Source: Ectocarpus siliculosus
Taxonomy: Eukaryota > Sar > Phaeophyceae > Ectocarpales > Ectocarpaceae
Reading direction: 5' to 3'
Assembly: GCA_000310025.1 (NCBI GenBank)
Contig: FN648568.1
Span: forward strand, 1-64,000
Length of the DNA stretch: 64,000 nt
Position numbers and translations under genes: made by a program. Below are positions 1-10,285 of this stretch, piece by piece (position 1 is the stretch's first letter; the number at the start of each line of letters is the position of its first letter). Under the pieces are notes generated by a model that made no database searches, was not told the DNA's origin, and worked only from the letters and a program-made list of their open reading frames with translations.

Positions 1-1037
1 ATAGGAACCTTGAAATCTAACTTTGGACACGCCCGGCATTGAACCTATTGAAACGGGAGGTTGCCTTTGTTGATGAAAAATGTGATCGGGCACAACGAGG
101 ACAGGGGTTCTTTCGCAGTTGTGAGTTTCGAGAATTGCACGGATCGCGACGGGAGAACGGAAGATAGGTGACTGAGCCAAGGAGTTTGGTGCACGGTCGG
201 GGATTCCGAAAAGAAACAGGTGACGGCGTAGGTCAACCTACATGTGAATGCGGAAGATTTGTGATGTATGTATCGCAGATCTGTAGATTATACATGGGGT
301 AATTGAAGGGGGTGAGTCGGTGGTCGAGACAGAAGGGTAATGCAATCGACATTCCGTGTGTGTGTATGGAAGCATGCTTGCAATCGTAATCCGGCGCGTT
401 TGCTGAATTCAGGTGGCGTGGCGGTCTCACGTATGAACACTGAACCGTTGCACGTGTTGGGAACGTGGGTTGAAGTTCCCATGACGGTCGTGGAAGGTTG
501 CAGGCTGGCGGAAGAAGAGGCTATGAGCGATTCGAGGGAAATCGGGTGAGAAATGTCTGCATGTGTATGCATACGCGCATGCATAGGGGTGTTCAACGTA
601 CAGAAGAGGAGTAGAAGTGTGTTGGTTGGTTATTTTCGATCCTTTGTAGTTATGGGAGGATTATATGTGGACGGGCATGTCCATTGTTGGGCTTTATTGT
701 AGTTGTTGTCCATGCGGCGAAGGCGATGAACGGCGTTGAGGTAAGTACGTTTGGACGTATGCCAGACCCGTGGTCGCCATGGTGCATTCCGGCATCGGAT
801 TAAGGTGGTATTGCATCGCGTGTAAGACTCTTGTTGTCACTCGTCATGGGTGTGTAATGTTTGTGTGACAATCGATGGACACTTATTATTCATATTATTA
901 TTGAACTTGTCCCATTCGTAGTGGTTCGATACCGAAAAACGCAAAGGCGGTAGAACCACGTTGATATGCACACAGCACCATAGTTGCATCCCTCCGCCAA
1001 CACTTGTACGACGTGGCGGTAGATATATTTTCGACGC
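1..1037. other. Region with no supported gene
   Basis: Only short, mutually overlapping open frames of low quality occur here, with many His/Thr-rich shadow translations. I see no splice pattern, RNA gene or tandem repeat that I can defend. Confidence 0.5.
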
Positions 1038-1910
1038 ATGTCGTTTTTTGTCGACGTTCTCCGTCATGGCACGGAAGTGATCGGCTCGATGGCTTTCTTC
1101 GCGGGGGCGTTGGATGCGGGAACGACGCCATTGCATAATGTGGTAAATGCAAAAGTTGCCGCAAGGTTAATCATGGACGGAATGAAGCCGACGTCGGGTG
1201 ATGGTACAGGGGACCATCCGTTACATGTTGTGAAGGATCCTGTAGTCGCGGTGATGTTCATTGCTGGTGGTGGTGATGTAAACGCGAAGAACGAAATGGG
1301 TTTGAAACCCCTCCACATGGCATCAAATGTCGGTGTTGCGTCTGTATTGTTCGCTAATGGAGCGTGCCCTTTTTCCCGCACAAATACTGGACGGAGTAGC
1401 ATCCATTGGGCGAGGAACGATTCAATTGCGCGGGTATTGCTGGCACGTGGTGTGGACGCGAATGATCGGATAGATGGTATTGGGGACACACCTTTGATGC
1501 ACGCTCTCACATTGGAAATGTGCAAGGTGTTGATTGAAGGTGGCGCAATGGTCGATGCGGTCGATTCACAGGGGAGGACAGCGTTGTTGAAAATGTGTGA
1601 AAGTTTGGGGAAGGCACACAAACGTGACAAAGACAGATATGCACGAATTATTGAGTATTTGGCAAGAGAGGGCGCATCTTTCGAGATTATGGATACTGGC
1701 GGTCATGGCGTCCAAGGGTTGTCAGGGGAACAGTTTGAGGCAGTCGTGCTGCCCATTTGGAAGAGGACCATGGTGGGAAACATGCAGAAGGTAATCGAAA
1801 AGCAGGGTCTCAGCCACAGTGCGAAGGTTGCATGCAGGAAGAACAACATAATTTGCATGACAATGGCGATGGATGGAGATGTCTGTGACGGTATAATGGC
1901 GTATGTGTAA
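1038..1910 (+). CDS. Ankyrin-repeat protein, short-type repeats
   Basis: A 290-residue uninterrupted ORF. Residues about 25-190 carry five to six ankyrin-like units built on a TPLH or PLH-type start, a short helix pair ending in LL/LIxGA, and a D/N-rich turn with VNAK, VDAN or VDAVD. Units are about 28-33 residues. Several are shorter than the canonical 33 because the usual loop between the helices is trimmed, so the first helix is followed directly by VAxxL. Ankyrin repeats are protein-protein binding scaffolds. The last 100 residues show no repeat or known domain, and no signal peptide or membrane segment is visible. The ATG is the first in frame and the ORF is intact. Compact ankyrin repeats occur in stramenopiles and in large DNA viruses, so a viral or host origin cannot be told from sequence alone. 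Confidence 0.75.
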   Translation: MSFFVDVLRHGTEVIGSMAFFAGALDAGTTPLHNVVNAKVAARLIMDGMKPTSGDGTGDHPLHVVKDPVVAVMFIAGGGDVNAKNEMGLKPLHMASNVGVASVLFANGACPFSRTNTGRSSIHWARNDSIARVLLARGVDANDRIDGIGDTPLMHALTLEMCKVLIEGGAMVDAVDSQGRTALLKMCESLGKAHKRDKDRYARIIEYLAREGASFEIMDTGGHGVQGLSGEQFEAVVLPIWKRTMVGNMQKVIEKQGLSHSAKVACRKNNIICMTMAMDGDVCDGIMAYV

Positions 1911-2690
1911 AGGGCCCAGTGGGCACAAGTGATGTAAATATTAGCATGTCGATACGGTGCAAATGATTTTTTCGTATTTGACGAAATACGAATCGGTCTT
2001 TGGTACGAACCGGAATGATGGTAAAGATGTTGTGTACGGTACAATCCGTGGTCGTCAGGCGAATGATGGTAAAGATGCTGTCGGCGGAAAAATACGTTGT
2101 CGTTAAGAGGTTGAACATGGGAAATGCGTTCGGTGTGGCGGTGGTGGCGCAATGTTTGTCGAATTGAACGGTATCCACAACGCGGTATGAAAGTGGGAGG
2201 GGTACGACACAATTGCGTGAATGACATTGTTCCGGCGACAAAAACGAGCACGTGGGAATCGCTGTCTTCCTTTCTCAACGTGCTGTTTTGGCTTCACCTG
2301 AAACCGAAAGTGTTCTGGGGTGGATCAACACGGCGGATGTTGATTCTTGTCGAACGTCACCGTTCCCATATGCTGGGACGACTGGACCTCCGAAACGGCA
2401 TCATTCCTGTAGACATAATAATATTTGCTGGAAAGTCTATGCCGAGGGGTTGTCTCTATCGGTAAACAATACCCGGAAACTACGGTGTGCGCTCCGGGGA
2501 AGGCATGTATCATGATGAGTATGATCATGTCGGCGGATCGCGCACACGAAAAACGGCGACACATAAAGCGCGTGTAAGAACGAGTGACAGGGCGCTATGA
2601 AGTCGACGTTATTATGGCCTCCTCTCCGTACGTCGCAATTTCGGTACTGGTCGTACATCGAGGTCGACTAACGTTGTAATAAAATTTGGG
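1911..2690. other. No supported gene; short direct repeat
   Basis: Overlapping open frames only. A 17-bp word beginning GAATGATGG is directly repeated at 2013 and 2061. Nothing else is assignable. Confidence 0.4.
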
Positions 2691-2694
2691 CACG

Positions 2695-3330
2695 CATGAA
2701 AGGGGAGTACCGCTTTGAAGAAAATGAAAGAAAACGTCGAGGACAACATCGCCAAATTCAACAAATGACGCAATGGGAGGAGAAAGGAACGGGGGTCTTT
2801 ACCGACGCTGGTACGATAGAACGATTCCAAAAAAGGTCGAAAAAAAGTGGAAAGAAGCAAGAAACGATCGTAGGCGGGTCCCCCCAGTCCTCCACCGGGC
2901 CTACGAAAAACGCAAAATGTACGTACCGGATACCGTCCATCGAGCCTACGAAATACATACCGGATACGACAGTAAACGAATGGATTACCTACGCCGACAA
3001 TACGGACATGGGAAGGTGGTCAATCCTAGTCCGCGTCGCGTACCAACCATTGAACAACGTCGTGCATGCCGTGGAGCCCGGTAAAGGGGACTACGCCAAG
3101 AAGGGGAGTACCCTTTTGAAGAAGAAATAAAAGAAACTCCCGAAGTTCGACAGGTGGGGTAATTGGATCTGAAACGAACGGGAGTCATTACCGACGCTAG
3201 TATAAAAGGGGGAAAAAAAAAGAGAGAGAGAGAACGTGAAAACAAGAAACAAACGACTGTAGCCAGGTGCCCCGAAGTCTTCAGTGGACGCACCAAAAAG
3301 GAACAACGTACCCCACTGAGGGGTAAACGA
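2695..3330 (+). repeat. Diverged direct duplication (about 400-bp spacing)
   Basis: Two diverged copies of one block are visible at about 2695-2920 and 3100-3320. Shared landmarks in the same order are a GGGGAGTACC word, a TTGAAGAA/GAAAGAAA purine stretch, GAACGGG-GTC, TTACCGACGCT(G/A)GTA, a purine-rich run and a CC(C/A)-GTC(C/T)TC word. The spacing differs slightly between copies. No protein is supported here. Confidence 0.55.
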
Positions 3331-3375
3331 TTGAAATATCGACAATCACAGGAACCACATGGCAAGGTGGTCAAT

Positions 3376-4355
3376 CTAATCTGCTTCCGCTAGCAAACTC
3401 TTGAAAACCACGTTGTGAACTTTCGCAAAGACATCACCGTCGATCCTGTCACTAGTAGTGAGGATGATGATATCGTCAGACTTGCGTACTCGAGACAGGC
3501 CGACATACAAATGCCCGTGCGCGAAGGGGTGACGCGTGAGGTCAATACAAGTTTTGTCCAACGTTTGTCCTTGCGCCCGATGCACCGTCAAACAGAAGCA
3601 CAAACGTACGGGAAACTGGACGCGCTTGACCGCTACCCCCTGATCCGTCACAAAATTGAATGCGATACGTGGCAACCAGAACATTTTACCGTGGTCCAAT
3701 GTCTGAAGTTTTAACGTAAAGGGTTGAATCGCGACAACAACAACTTTCGTGCCATTCGTGAGGCAGTCATCTATGGACAAATTCCTGCAAAGCATTACGA
3801 CGACCCCTACGTTGAGGTTGATGTCGTGTGACGGGACGCCGCTGTGCTCCATCTGGTTCAAAAACTGAGACATACGGAAGAAATCATCGACGTCTGGGTC
3901 GAGGTGCTTGTGATCGAGCATCGTTCTACCTTGCAAGGTGTACGTTTCACCATTCACTCTCGCCAATACGGCCGCATTGACACGAGCGACGGAATCATTG
4001 TGGGTAGAAATGATGCCGCGCTTGGCACAAGCAGAGGGATTTTGGAGGACGTCATCAGGAAAAACGAAATCGATGGCGACATCCAAAGCTTCTTCAGTCC
4101 GCACGCCAGTAATAGTTATCAACCCGGCTTCATCAATATCAGAAACGCCATCACCTATGTCATCGACCATTTTAGAGTATCGGGGGTCGTCCTTGTTGCG
4201 CATTGTTTTGCTGAGATGAAATATTTCCACGTTGTCGCGGTAGTATGCGCTCGACAGCACGGATGCCGCGGTGGTCTCGGCTTCGCCTCCATTTGGTACG
4301 ACGGGTGGCAGTTGTCTCGTATCTCCAGCCAGGACGACCACTTTTCCAGGAAAGG
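3376..4355 (-). CDS. PIF1/Helitron-type DNA helicase, C-terminal part
   Basis: This minus-strand ORF carries the second half of a superfamily 1B (PIF1/RecD-like) helicase. Reading from 4355 down there is motif III (LAGDTRQLPPV), an LSKTMR block, a segment with NLNVGVVVMLCRNL and an NGTKVVVV word (motif V region), and motif VI in the form HRAQGQTLDK followed by FAHGHLYVGLSRV. The frame stays open to 4524, but residues before 4355 resemble nothing. A good acceptor (TCGTACAG) precedes the conserved part, so an upstream exon is likely or was lost. I could not find Walker A or the DE(x)M Walker B on the minus strand in the next kilobase. The family unwinds DNA or powers Helitron rolling-circle transposition. 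FAHGxLYV is shared by Helitrons and free-standing PIF1s, so the choice between them is open. Without Walker A this copy is probably inactive. Confidence 0.75.
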
Positions 4356-5324
4356 CTGTACGAAGAGTAGATATCGGGGAGGATATGCACGGCATCGGAT
4401 TCGAGGCGGGAGGCGGTTGAATGGTGACGGAGTTGAGTGGGTCGTGATGAAAGCGTCGACAAATGCGCACGTACATGTATGTCGATGTGGGTGAAATATG
4501 TGCAATGGGGTTGTTCGGCATCAATGGGCGGTGGGATGTGATGAAGACGTCGGAAAATTCACAGGGATATACGTACTTGTCAGCGTGGCAAAATAGACGA
4601 TTTTGCTCACCTCCTGTCGACGGGGAAGAGGCCGTGGGGGGGACATCGTTTTGGAGAACGTCGCGGTGACAGTCGACGACGGGGTCTGTGGCATAGTATC
4701 ACGCAAGGTATGCAGTTGACGCGCGGTGGGAAGTATGGTAAATGCTGTGCCGGATGACGCCTTACGTTGAAAACCATGCGTAGAGGATTTGTGAAATGTC
4801 ATTCATTTTGGATTTGAAAGTGACAGTCGAGTTCTGCAAAAACACATGTATCGCTGTCGGTAGCCGGGTGGGTTGACGGGTGTCATGATCGCGGGTTGGC
4901 CAACATGTTTTGGTCCGTATGCACGAATGCATCGCTTGCGATGACGTCTCGAAATCCAGTACCGATTCATGCTCCACGCACAGGTGGCGTAGGGCGTGTC
5001 GGACCCGAAAAGACCAATATGTATGGTGTTCGCACCACTCAAGTAGCGATCGTAGAGAATTCGCAAACATTCCAAAGGTCATCGGTTCGCATCGAAGCCG
5101 TTTCCCGAGTTCAAACGATTTGTGACGGTCCGGTATGGGGCAGGGAATAATCCGTCGAAGTGGAATCGCTATCGGACACCACGAAAGTGAGAATTGAAGT
5201 TTGTGTAAAGCATTAGAGGGAAGAGGGGTAACGCGGAACACGGTCCGGGGTGGAATAGGGAAGTCGTTTGGTCGCGTACATGAAGAGGAATATAGGTATA
5301 GTACTCCTATACAAATGAACTCAC
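4356..5324 (-). other. Possible exons linking helicase and charged protein; unresolved
   Basis: Two open minus-strand frames overlap at about 4763-5355 and 4803-5075, and a consensus donor (GAG then GTGAGC) sits near 4608. No known motif is visible. They may be exons of one gene running from 6460 down to 3376, but no consistent joins could be chosen. Confidence 0.25.
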
Positions 5325-6460
5325 CAACCATTCCTTGGCGTTGGTTGGTGAACATTTCTTCGCCGTACGCGTCTTGGAAATGTGGCTAGTATCGCGTGTT
5401 TCGCGCAACGTGACTATGGCGCGGCATACAGGCAACTGTGACAAAATTGTGGGATCCAGGGTTCGGGAGCCGTGCTGTCGTCCCCCTTGGCCGCGAGGAA
5501 ATATCGAGAAATTATTGCATGATCGGTTGCCATAGAGGGGACCCTGGTGCCGCATGCCACAAACGTTGGGCAACCTTCTGTCGTACATACCTCGATCCCT
5601 TTGTGGGCCCGGGCCTCGAGAGCCTTTGCCCGGCTCCCCCTGACCCGCTCCGCCTCGAGAGACGCTTTGTAGGCCGTCTGCCTCTCCTCCTCGGCCTCGC
5701 GCGAAGTCCGCTTCGCTATTGCATCTAGCGTTGCTTTATCCTCACGGCTCTCGGTCAGCCGTGCATGCATTTGCCCCTTGTCCCCCTTGTCCTTGGCCGC
5801 TTTGCCCTTGCCTTTCTTGGCCTTGCTCCCGTCGCCCTTGCCTTTCTTGCCCTTGCCCCCGTCGGCCTTGCCTTTCTTGCCCTTTCCCCCGTCGGCGCTG
5901 CCCTCTTTCTTCTTGCTGTTGTCTGAAGCCAGATCCACTGGCGCACCGGCTGCTCCAGCGCGCTTTGAGGTGGGATGTTTGTTTGCTGCTGCGGCGCTCT
6001 TAGAAGAGCTTCCCTGAGCAGGGCGCCCTGCAGGGCCATCCTCCGCGAGATTCAAGATGTCTGCGGCCGCGCCGGGATGCTTGCTCGCTTTCCTCGCGGA
6101 TGCGGCTGCAGGCCTACCGGCGGAAGTACGTGTCGCCCCCTTCCTTGCCCCGGACTTCCGCGACATGCTACCGCCGCTCGAATCCTCCTCGTCGACCTCC
6201 TCCACGTCGCTGTCCTCCTCCTCGGTCACCTCCTTGTCGCTGTCCTCCTGGGCGCCGTCGCCCTCATCGCTTGATGAGCTGTCCGAGCTATAGGAGCGAC
6301 CGTCGTCAGTACCCCGGTCCGAGTCGCTCAGGACGTCGAGGTTAAAGCAGCTCCCTTTGCCGGTGGACCAGGGACAGGGCGAAGCTGACCCTGACCTTGT
6401 GCGTGACGCCCTTACAAGCGTGTCGCGCTGCGTTGAGGAAAGCCGTCGCGTAGGGGGCAT
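5325..6460 (-). CDS. Charged Lys/Gly- and Asp/Glu-rich protein, first two exons
   Basis: Exon 1 runs from an ATG at 6460 down to 5591, exactly 290 codons, and stops at a consensus donor (GAG then GTATGT). Exon 2 is predicted at 5435-5325, 37 codons, between a TTTTGTCACAG acceptor and a GTGAGT donor. Both junctions are phase 0. Exon 1 encodes a Ser/Asp/Glu acidic tract at about residues 45-90, an Ala/Lys/Ser-rich stretch, a GKGKKGKADGG-type tandem repeat at about 175-215, and a charged, probably coiled-coil segment rich in Arg, Glu and Ala at about 230-290. This composition is typical of nuclear or chromatin-associated proteins but matches no family I can name. The next exons downstream are unresolved. 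The start lies about 50 bp from the retrotransposon Gag reading frame on the other strand, so the element may have landed in its promoter or leader. Confidence 0.5.
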
Positions 6461-6509
6461 CGTAGCGCGAAACAGTTTCCGCAGTGACGTTAGGGAAGGG
6501 AGGTGTGAA

Positions 6510-7330
6510 ACTTGGTGAGGAAGAGCGGCGACGGGCTCAACAAACCACAGGATTCCCACCGAGGGAGGCACGGAGACTCGCAGTCGGAGTTCCTCAGAGA
6601 TCACTACCATCTCGGCCGGTGGACCAGTGGGACGCGTCAGGAAACGGCGTAAACCTCGCAAAAACTCGTCCAGCTCGTCCTCTTCGAGCACCTCTTCGTC
6701 CAGCTCGTCTTCTTCGTCTTCATCGTCTTCTGCAGCAGGTGATTTCCAGGCTCGTTCTCTAGACACTAGACTTTTAGGTCTCACCATTGACGGATTAATC
6801 GAGTTCGTCAACACCAGCATTTTTGCGACGTCTGAAGCGAAGGATGCTGGCCTTGCGCTAGTGTACAAGATCTCGTTCGATTTAGCTTCTCTGCGTGATC
6901 AGACGGCTGGACGTCTGCTTTACAGCCCCCTTTGGTCGTCCAAGAAACGTCGGCGGCTTGAGCGGCTGGTGATTGATCTGCGTAGTGTGCGGGCGGCGGA
7001 TGTGGGCATCTCCGCTCGTCCGAGGGAGGATGTGGACACTTCTGCACGTTCGAGGTCTGGTTCGGCGGGCTCGGGGGGTCGCCGCTCCCAAATGGGGGGG
7101 CAACCCTCGGAACCTTCCAGGTGGGGCACTTCTGCGTCTGCTGGGTCCTACCATTCCTCTCGTACTCACGACCGCCCGCATACACAGAAATACCTCAGGC
7201 AGGATGCAGGCCGTTCGCGAGGACATGACTCCCGCGGACGCACGGATGCTCATCCGGGTGCCGGCGGGGATAGCCACCGGAATGACGGGGGAGGTAGCCG
7301 CCGGAATGCCGGGGGGGGGAGGCTTCTGAC
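6510..7330 (+). pseudogene. Gag N-terminal region (Ser-rich, basic)
   Basis: An open frame from about 6510 codes for a Ser/Thr/Arg-rich start, a basic block (GRVRKRRKPRK), a long serine run at 6668-6735, and a folded-looking segment (LLGLTIDGLIEFVNT onward) followed by an Arg/Gly/Ser-rich tail to about 7320. It then runs out of frame. Fragments of the continuing protein can be read in the second frame at about 7330-7430 and the first frame at about 7436-7605 before joining the long Gag frame at 7562. I infer a once-continuous Gag broken by several indels, one next to a G9 run at 7311-7319. No single start codon is certain. Confidence 0.55.
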
Positions 7331-7561
7331 CGTGGCGGGCACACTCATCTCTCCTACTATGGTCCGACTAATAGCAGGCAAGCACAGTATGGTATCGCAG
7401 GACAAAATGTGCCGTTTTTTTCCAGCAGCCGTGCGCCGTAGATGCGCTTGGAAACCCGTACCCGTTGCAGCCGCCGTTCATGGCTCCAGGGGGTCAACAG
7501 TGGCCGGTGACAATGCAGGACCCGATTACTGTCGCTTCTGCCCAAATGTCTGTCGGCCACC

Positions 7562-9757
7562 ATGCCCCCGGTCAGTTCTTTGCCGCCTCACATTGCTGAA
7601 ACGTCGGTCAAAGCGACCCAACCCATCGTTGACCACCCCGAGCCTGAGCTAGAACGTGCACGACAGCTATTGCATCGCATGTCTTTGTCGAGTTTTCCCC
7701 AGCAGCGGCAACCGTCGGCGACGGCGTCGCCGTCGGTAGCGGCTTTTGACGTGCCGTCGTCGAGACTTCCGTCGCCGATGTCGCCGCTGTCGGGGCCGTC
7801 GCCGCCGGTACCGCCGTTGCAGATGCCACCGCAGCCGGTGCTGCAGCCGTCGGTGCCGCCGGTGCCGATGCCGCAGGTACCGCAGCCGTCGGTGTCGCAG
7901 CCGCCGGTGCCGCAATCGTCGGTGCCGCAGCCGCCGGCGGCGCAGCAGCTGCCGGCACCGCCGCCGTCAGTGCTGCAGCCGCCGGTACCGCTGGTGCCGC
8001 CGGTGCCACCGGTGCCGCAGCCGCCGGTGATGCCACAACAGCCCGTGCCATTAGTAAAGTCAGAGCCACTGTCAGTAGCCTCCGCTTTGCCATCGCATAC
8101 ATCATTTGCCGCTGTGAAAACAGAGGTACCGCCCCCCGCCTCCGTTGTGAAAACGGAGACGACACAGGTTTCTGGGGTGGTACCGACGCTCGCCCAACGT
8201 GTTTTGCCACAGGAACCACCCGTCTCGGCTATCGCGGTGTCGGTAGCGAGGCCACCGCTGCCGGCCGTGCACGCGGCCGCCAGCGATTCCGCTGATGACC
8301 GGGCACTGCCCCTGTCGTCTGCCGGTGCACGCACCGCGCAGGCACAGCTTGATGCAAACGCCGTTGCCGCCGCAGAGGCGTACGCCCTCAGCGTGCGCAA
8401 AGGATACGGCAAGCTTAAAGTGAACGAATTGTATGCGGTAGTGCCGCTTCCCCCGGCAGAATTTTCTGCCTTCGCTCGTTCGACCGAAAGTGTGTTGGCT
8501 GAAATCCTGTCGGCCCCCGATCCCTCCGGCCAGCAGAACATCAAGTCGCCCTCATGGGTGGCTGGATGGTATGCCCCCTTTCACAAGCGTGTCCTCATGG
8601 CCATTTCGAACCCTCAAGGCGCCAATGCCGCAACCCGCGAATTGGTGGATTCTTCGTTTTCTCAGGTGAAACGTTTCTTGGAGACGAAGGACAAGTCGGG
8701 GCCTTCGGCATACCGTCGGCTGCTCAAACTGCTTGCCGATGAGTGGGAACCGAAAGGTTTCAACCGGGGCATCGACAAGCTGCAGGATTTTGGTGTGCCC
8801 AACGGCACGCCGTACAGCAAATTCGTTACGAAGTTTAAGGCGTTAGCAATGTCGGAGTTGGCCTCGCATAGGGCTTTCGCGCCGGATCTGCGCATGGTAC
8901 AGCGTGCGCTTCGGGACGCTTTGTTGGAGCAGTACCCGAATGTTCTCTCGTCTTTGCCGTTGAAAGAGAAGATTCTCCACAACGTGGTGTTTAGTGATCA
9001 GGATGAGCTTTGGGATGCTTTGTCGTCGGAGGAAGCACTAAAACACTCGCCCGCCTGCAACGGCGACCGTTATTTTACCACTGTCACCTCTGGGTTTTCA
9101 TCGGCGCCCACACGAGCCATGACTGCGACCGTGGGGCAGCAGCGGCCGCCACCGCCGCCGCCGCTGCAGCCGTCCGGGTGGTCGCCGGGAACACAATTTC
9201 CCGCCGGGGTGATGGCTATCGACCCTGTGCCGTCCGATAACACATGTCCATTCGAGCAGGACTACGACTGCTGGCCGTTGCGTGGTCACTACGGCTTTGT
9301 GTACAGCGTTGTGGCAAGTATGGCTAACATGGACCCCCCTTTGTTTACACCGCTGTTGACCCCTGCCGACCGAGCGCAAGCTCTGCGGCGATTTTCTGGC
9401 CATTGTCTCAACTGCGGGCAGGCAGGCCACAGCCTCAAAACTTGCCCGTATGCTTTCACCAATTACACCGGCCTCTTAAACCCGGCCATTGCTTCTCATG
9501 CTGATAGCGTTCACGTTTTTCAACGTCGGCAAAGCCGCATGAAGTCGCACCGCCCGCGTGTACACAATAAAAATGGCCCGGGTAAGAGCAGCGGCCATAC
9601 ACAGGGCGACGGCCGCCGCTCTGGGAAGCGTAACTCAACTACACACGCACCACCTCCGGCGCCGGCCGTAGGCGCCGCCGCGACCCCGGCGCCCGCCGCC
9701 GTACCTGGAACTCCGTACACTCGAAGTTCCGGAACCCCGCACACGCGGGGTAACTGA
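7562..9757 (+). CDS. gag: Gag polyprotein core with CCHC zinc knuckle
   Basis: A 731-residue open frame. Residues about 70-165 are a Pro/Val/Gln-rich tract. A helical capsid-like region spans about 265-500. A CCHC zinc knuckle with C615, C618, H623 and C628 has perfect CX2CX4HX4C spacing. Basic Ser/His/Arg-rich and Pro/Ala-rich tails follow to the TGA at 9755. Gag forms the particle and binds element RNA through the knuckle. The listed start is only the first in-frame ATG; the true protein probably started upstream in what is now another frame. The same frame stays open past the TGA into the following segments, so the stop is either a mutation or a suppressible Gag terminator. Strong antisense open frames here come from the GC-rich codon repeats. 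Confidence 0.8.
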   Translation: MPPVSSLPPHIAETSVKATQPIVDHPEPELERARQLLHRMSLSSFPQQRQPSATASPSVAAFDVPSSRLPSPMSPLSGPSPPVPPLQMPPQPVLQPSVPPVPMPQVPQPSVSQPPVPQSSVPQPPAAQQLPAPPPSVLQPPVPLVPPVPPVPQPPVMPQQPVPLVKSEPLSVASALPSHTSFAAVKTEVPPPASVVKTETTQVSGVVPTLAQRVLPQEPPVSAIAVSVARPPLPAVHAAASDSADDRALPLSSAGARTAQAQLDANAVAAAEAYALSVRKGYGKLKVNELYAVVPLPPAEFSAFARSTESVLAEILSAPDPSGQQNIKSPSWVAGWYAPFHKRVLMAISNPQGANAATRELVDSSFSQVKRFLETKDKSGPSAYRRLLKLLADEWEPKGFNRGIDKLQDFGVPNGTPYSKFVTKFKALAMSELASHRAFAPDLRMVQRALRDALLEQYPNVLSSLPLKEKILHNVVFSDQDELWDALSSEEALKHSPACNGDRYFTTVTSGFSSAPTRAMTATVGQQRPPPPPPLQPSGWSPGTQFPAGVMAIDPVPSDNTCPFEQDYDCWPLRGHYGFVYSVVASMANMDPPLFTPLLTPADRAQALRRFSGHCLNCGQAGHSLKTCPYAFTNYTGLLNPAIASHADSVHVFQRRQSRMKSHRPRVHNKNGPGKSSGHTQGDGRRSGKRNSTTHAPPPAPAVGAAATPAPAAVPGTPYTRSSGTPHTRGN
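7780..8045 (+). repeat. Proline-rich coding repeat in Gag
   Basis: Imperfect 9-12 bp units (CCG CAG CCG or CCG GTG CCG with variants) encode runs such as PQPSV, PQPPV and VPPV. The low-complexity CCG repeat creates long open frames on the opposite strand (Gly/Thr-rich or Ala-rich), which are shadows. Confidence 0.7.
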
Positions 9758-10279
9758 CACGCCGGTGACGGCCTTTTGCACACATCGCCGTCAACAGCAC
9801 CGGGTGTGCGGTGTACGACTAGTTCCCAAGATGTTCGTATCACACAGACGCCTTCGGGCTCGCCTATGTTAGTTTCTCAACCTTTTGTTTCCCAGATGTC
9901 GCCTCACGCCTCATCACAGCCTGTTTTGGATGACCGACGTGACTCGTCGGCGCCGAATACAGTCTTGTGGTGTGGGCGAGGGGCCGACCAGACTTCGGGT
10001 GTCTCTCAGACGCTCGCCCGGATGTCTACGCCCCCCGGAGGCATGGCTCCGGCTTCTCCCACCGTTTCGGCGGCTCCGGGTGGTCTCGTCAACCACGCTG
10101 GAGCACAGGAACCTTCGGGACAACCGCAGGCCCGCCGCGGTGGCTCGAGTACGCTTGTACCCACCGCGCCCCCTCCGGACCCCTCGCGACGTTCCTCTAC
10201 GGAGCACCAACGTCGCACGGTGCTGACTGCACCGCCGTTGCCGAGCGCAAGTAATGGTTTCCCCAAATCGGAAGGTTAA
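9758..10279 (+). pseudogene. Gag-to-protease linker between two in-frame stops
   Basis: This stretch continues the Gag frame without a break. It lies between a TGA at 9755-9757 and a TAA at 10277-10279. It encodes a Ser/Pro/Thr/Arg-rich, probably disordered peptide of about 173 residues with no known domain. It looks like part of one Gag-NADAR-protease frame. Whether the stops are decay or read-through signals cannot be settled from one copy. Confidence 0.55.
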
Positions 10280-10285
10280 TGTTCT

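Noticed and set aside
5719-6345. Plus-strand Leu/Pro- and Arg-rich frames
   Set aside because: Complement of the Lys/Gly/Asp-rich exon; composition artefact.
7588-8544. Long minus-strand Gly/Thr-rich frame and a second Ala-rich one
   Set aside because: Shadow of the CCG-rich proline repeat of Gag; opposite-strand openness follows from the triplet repeat.
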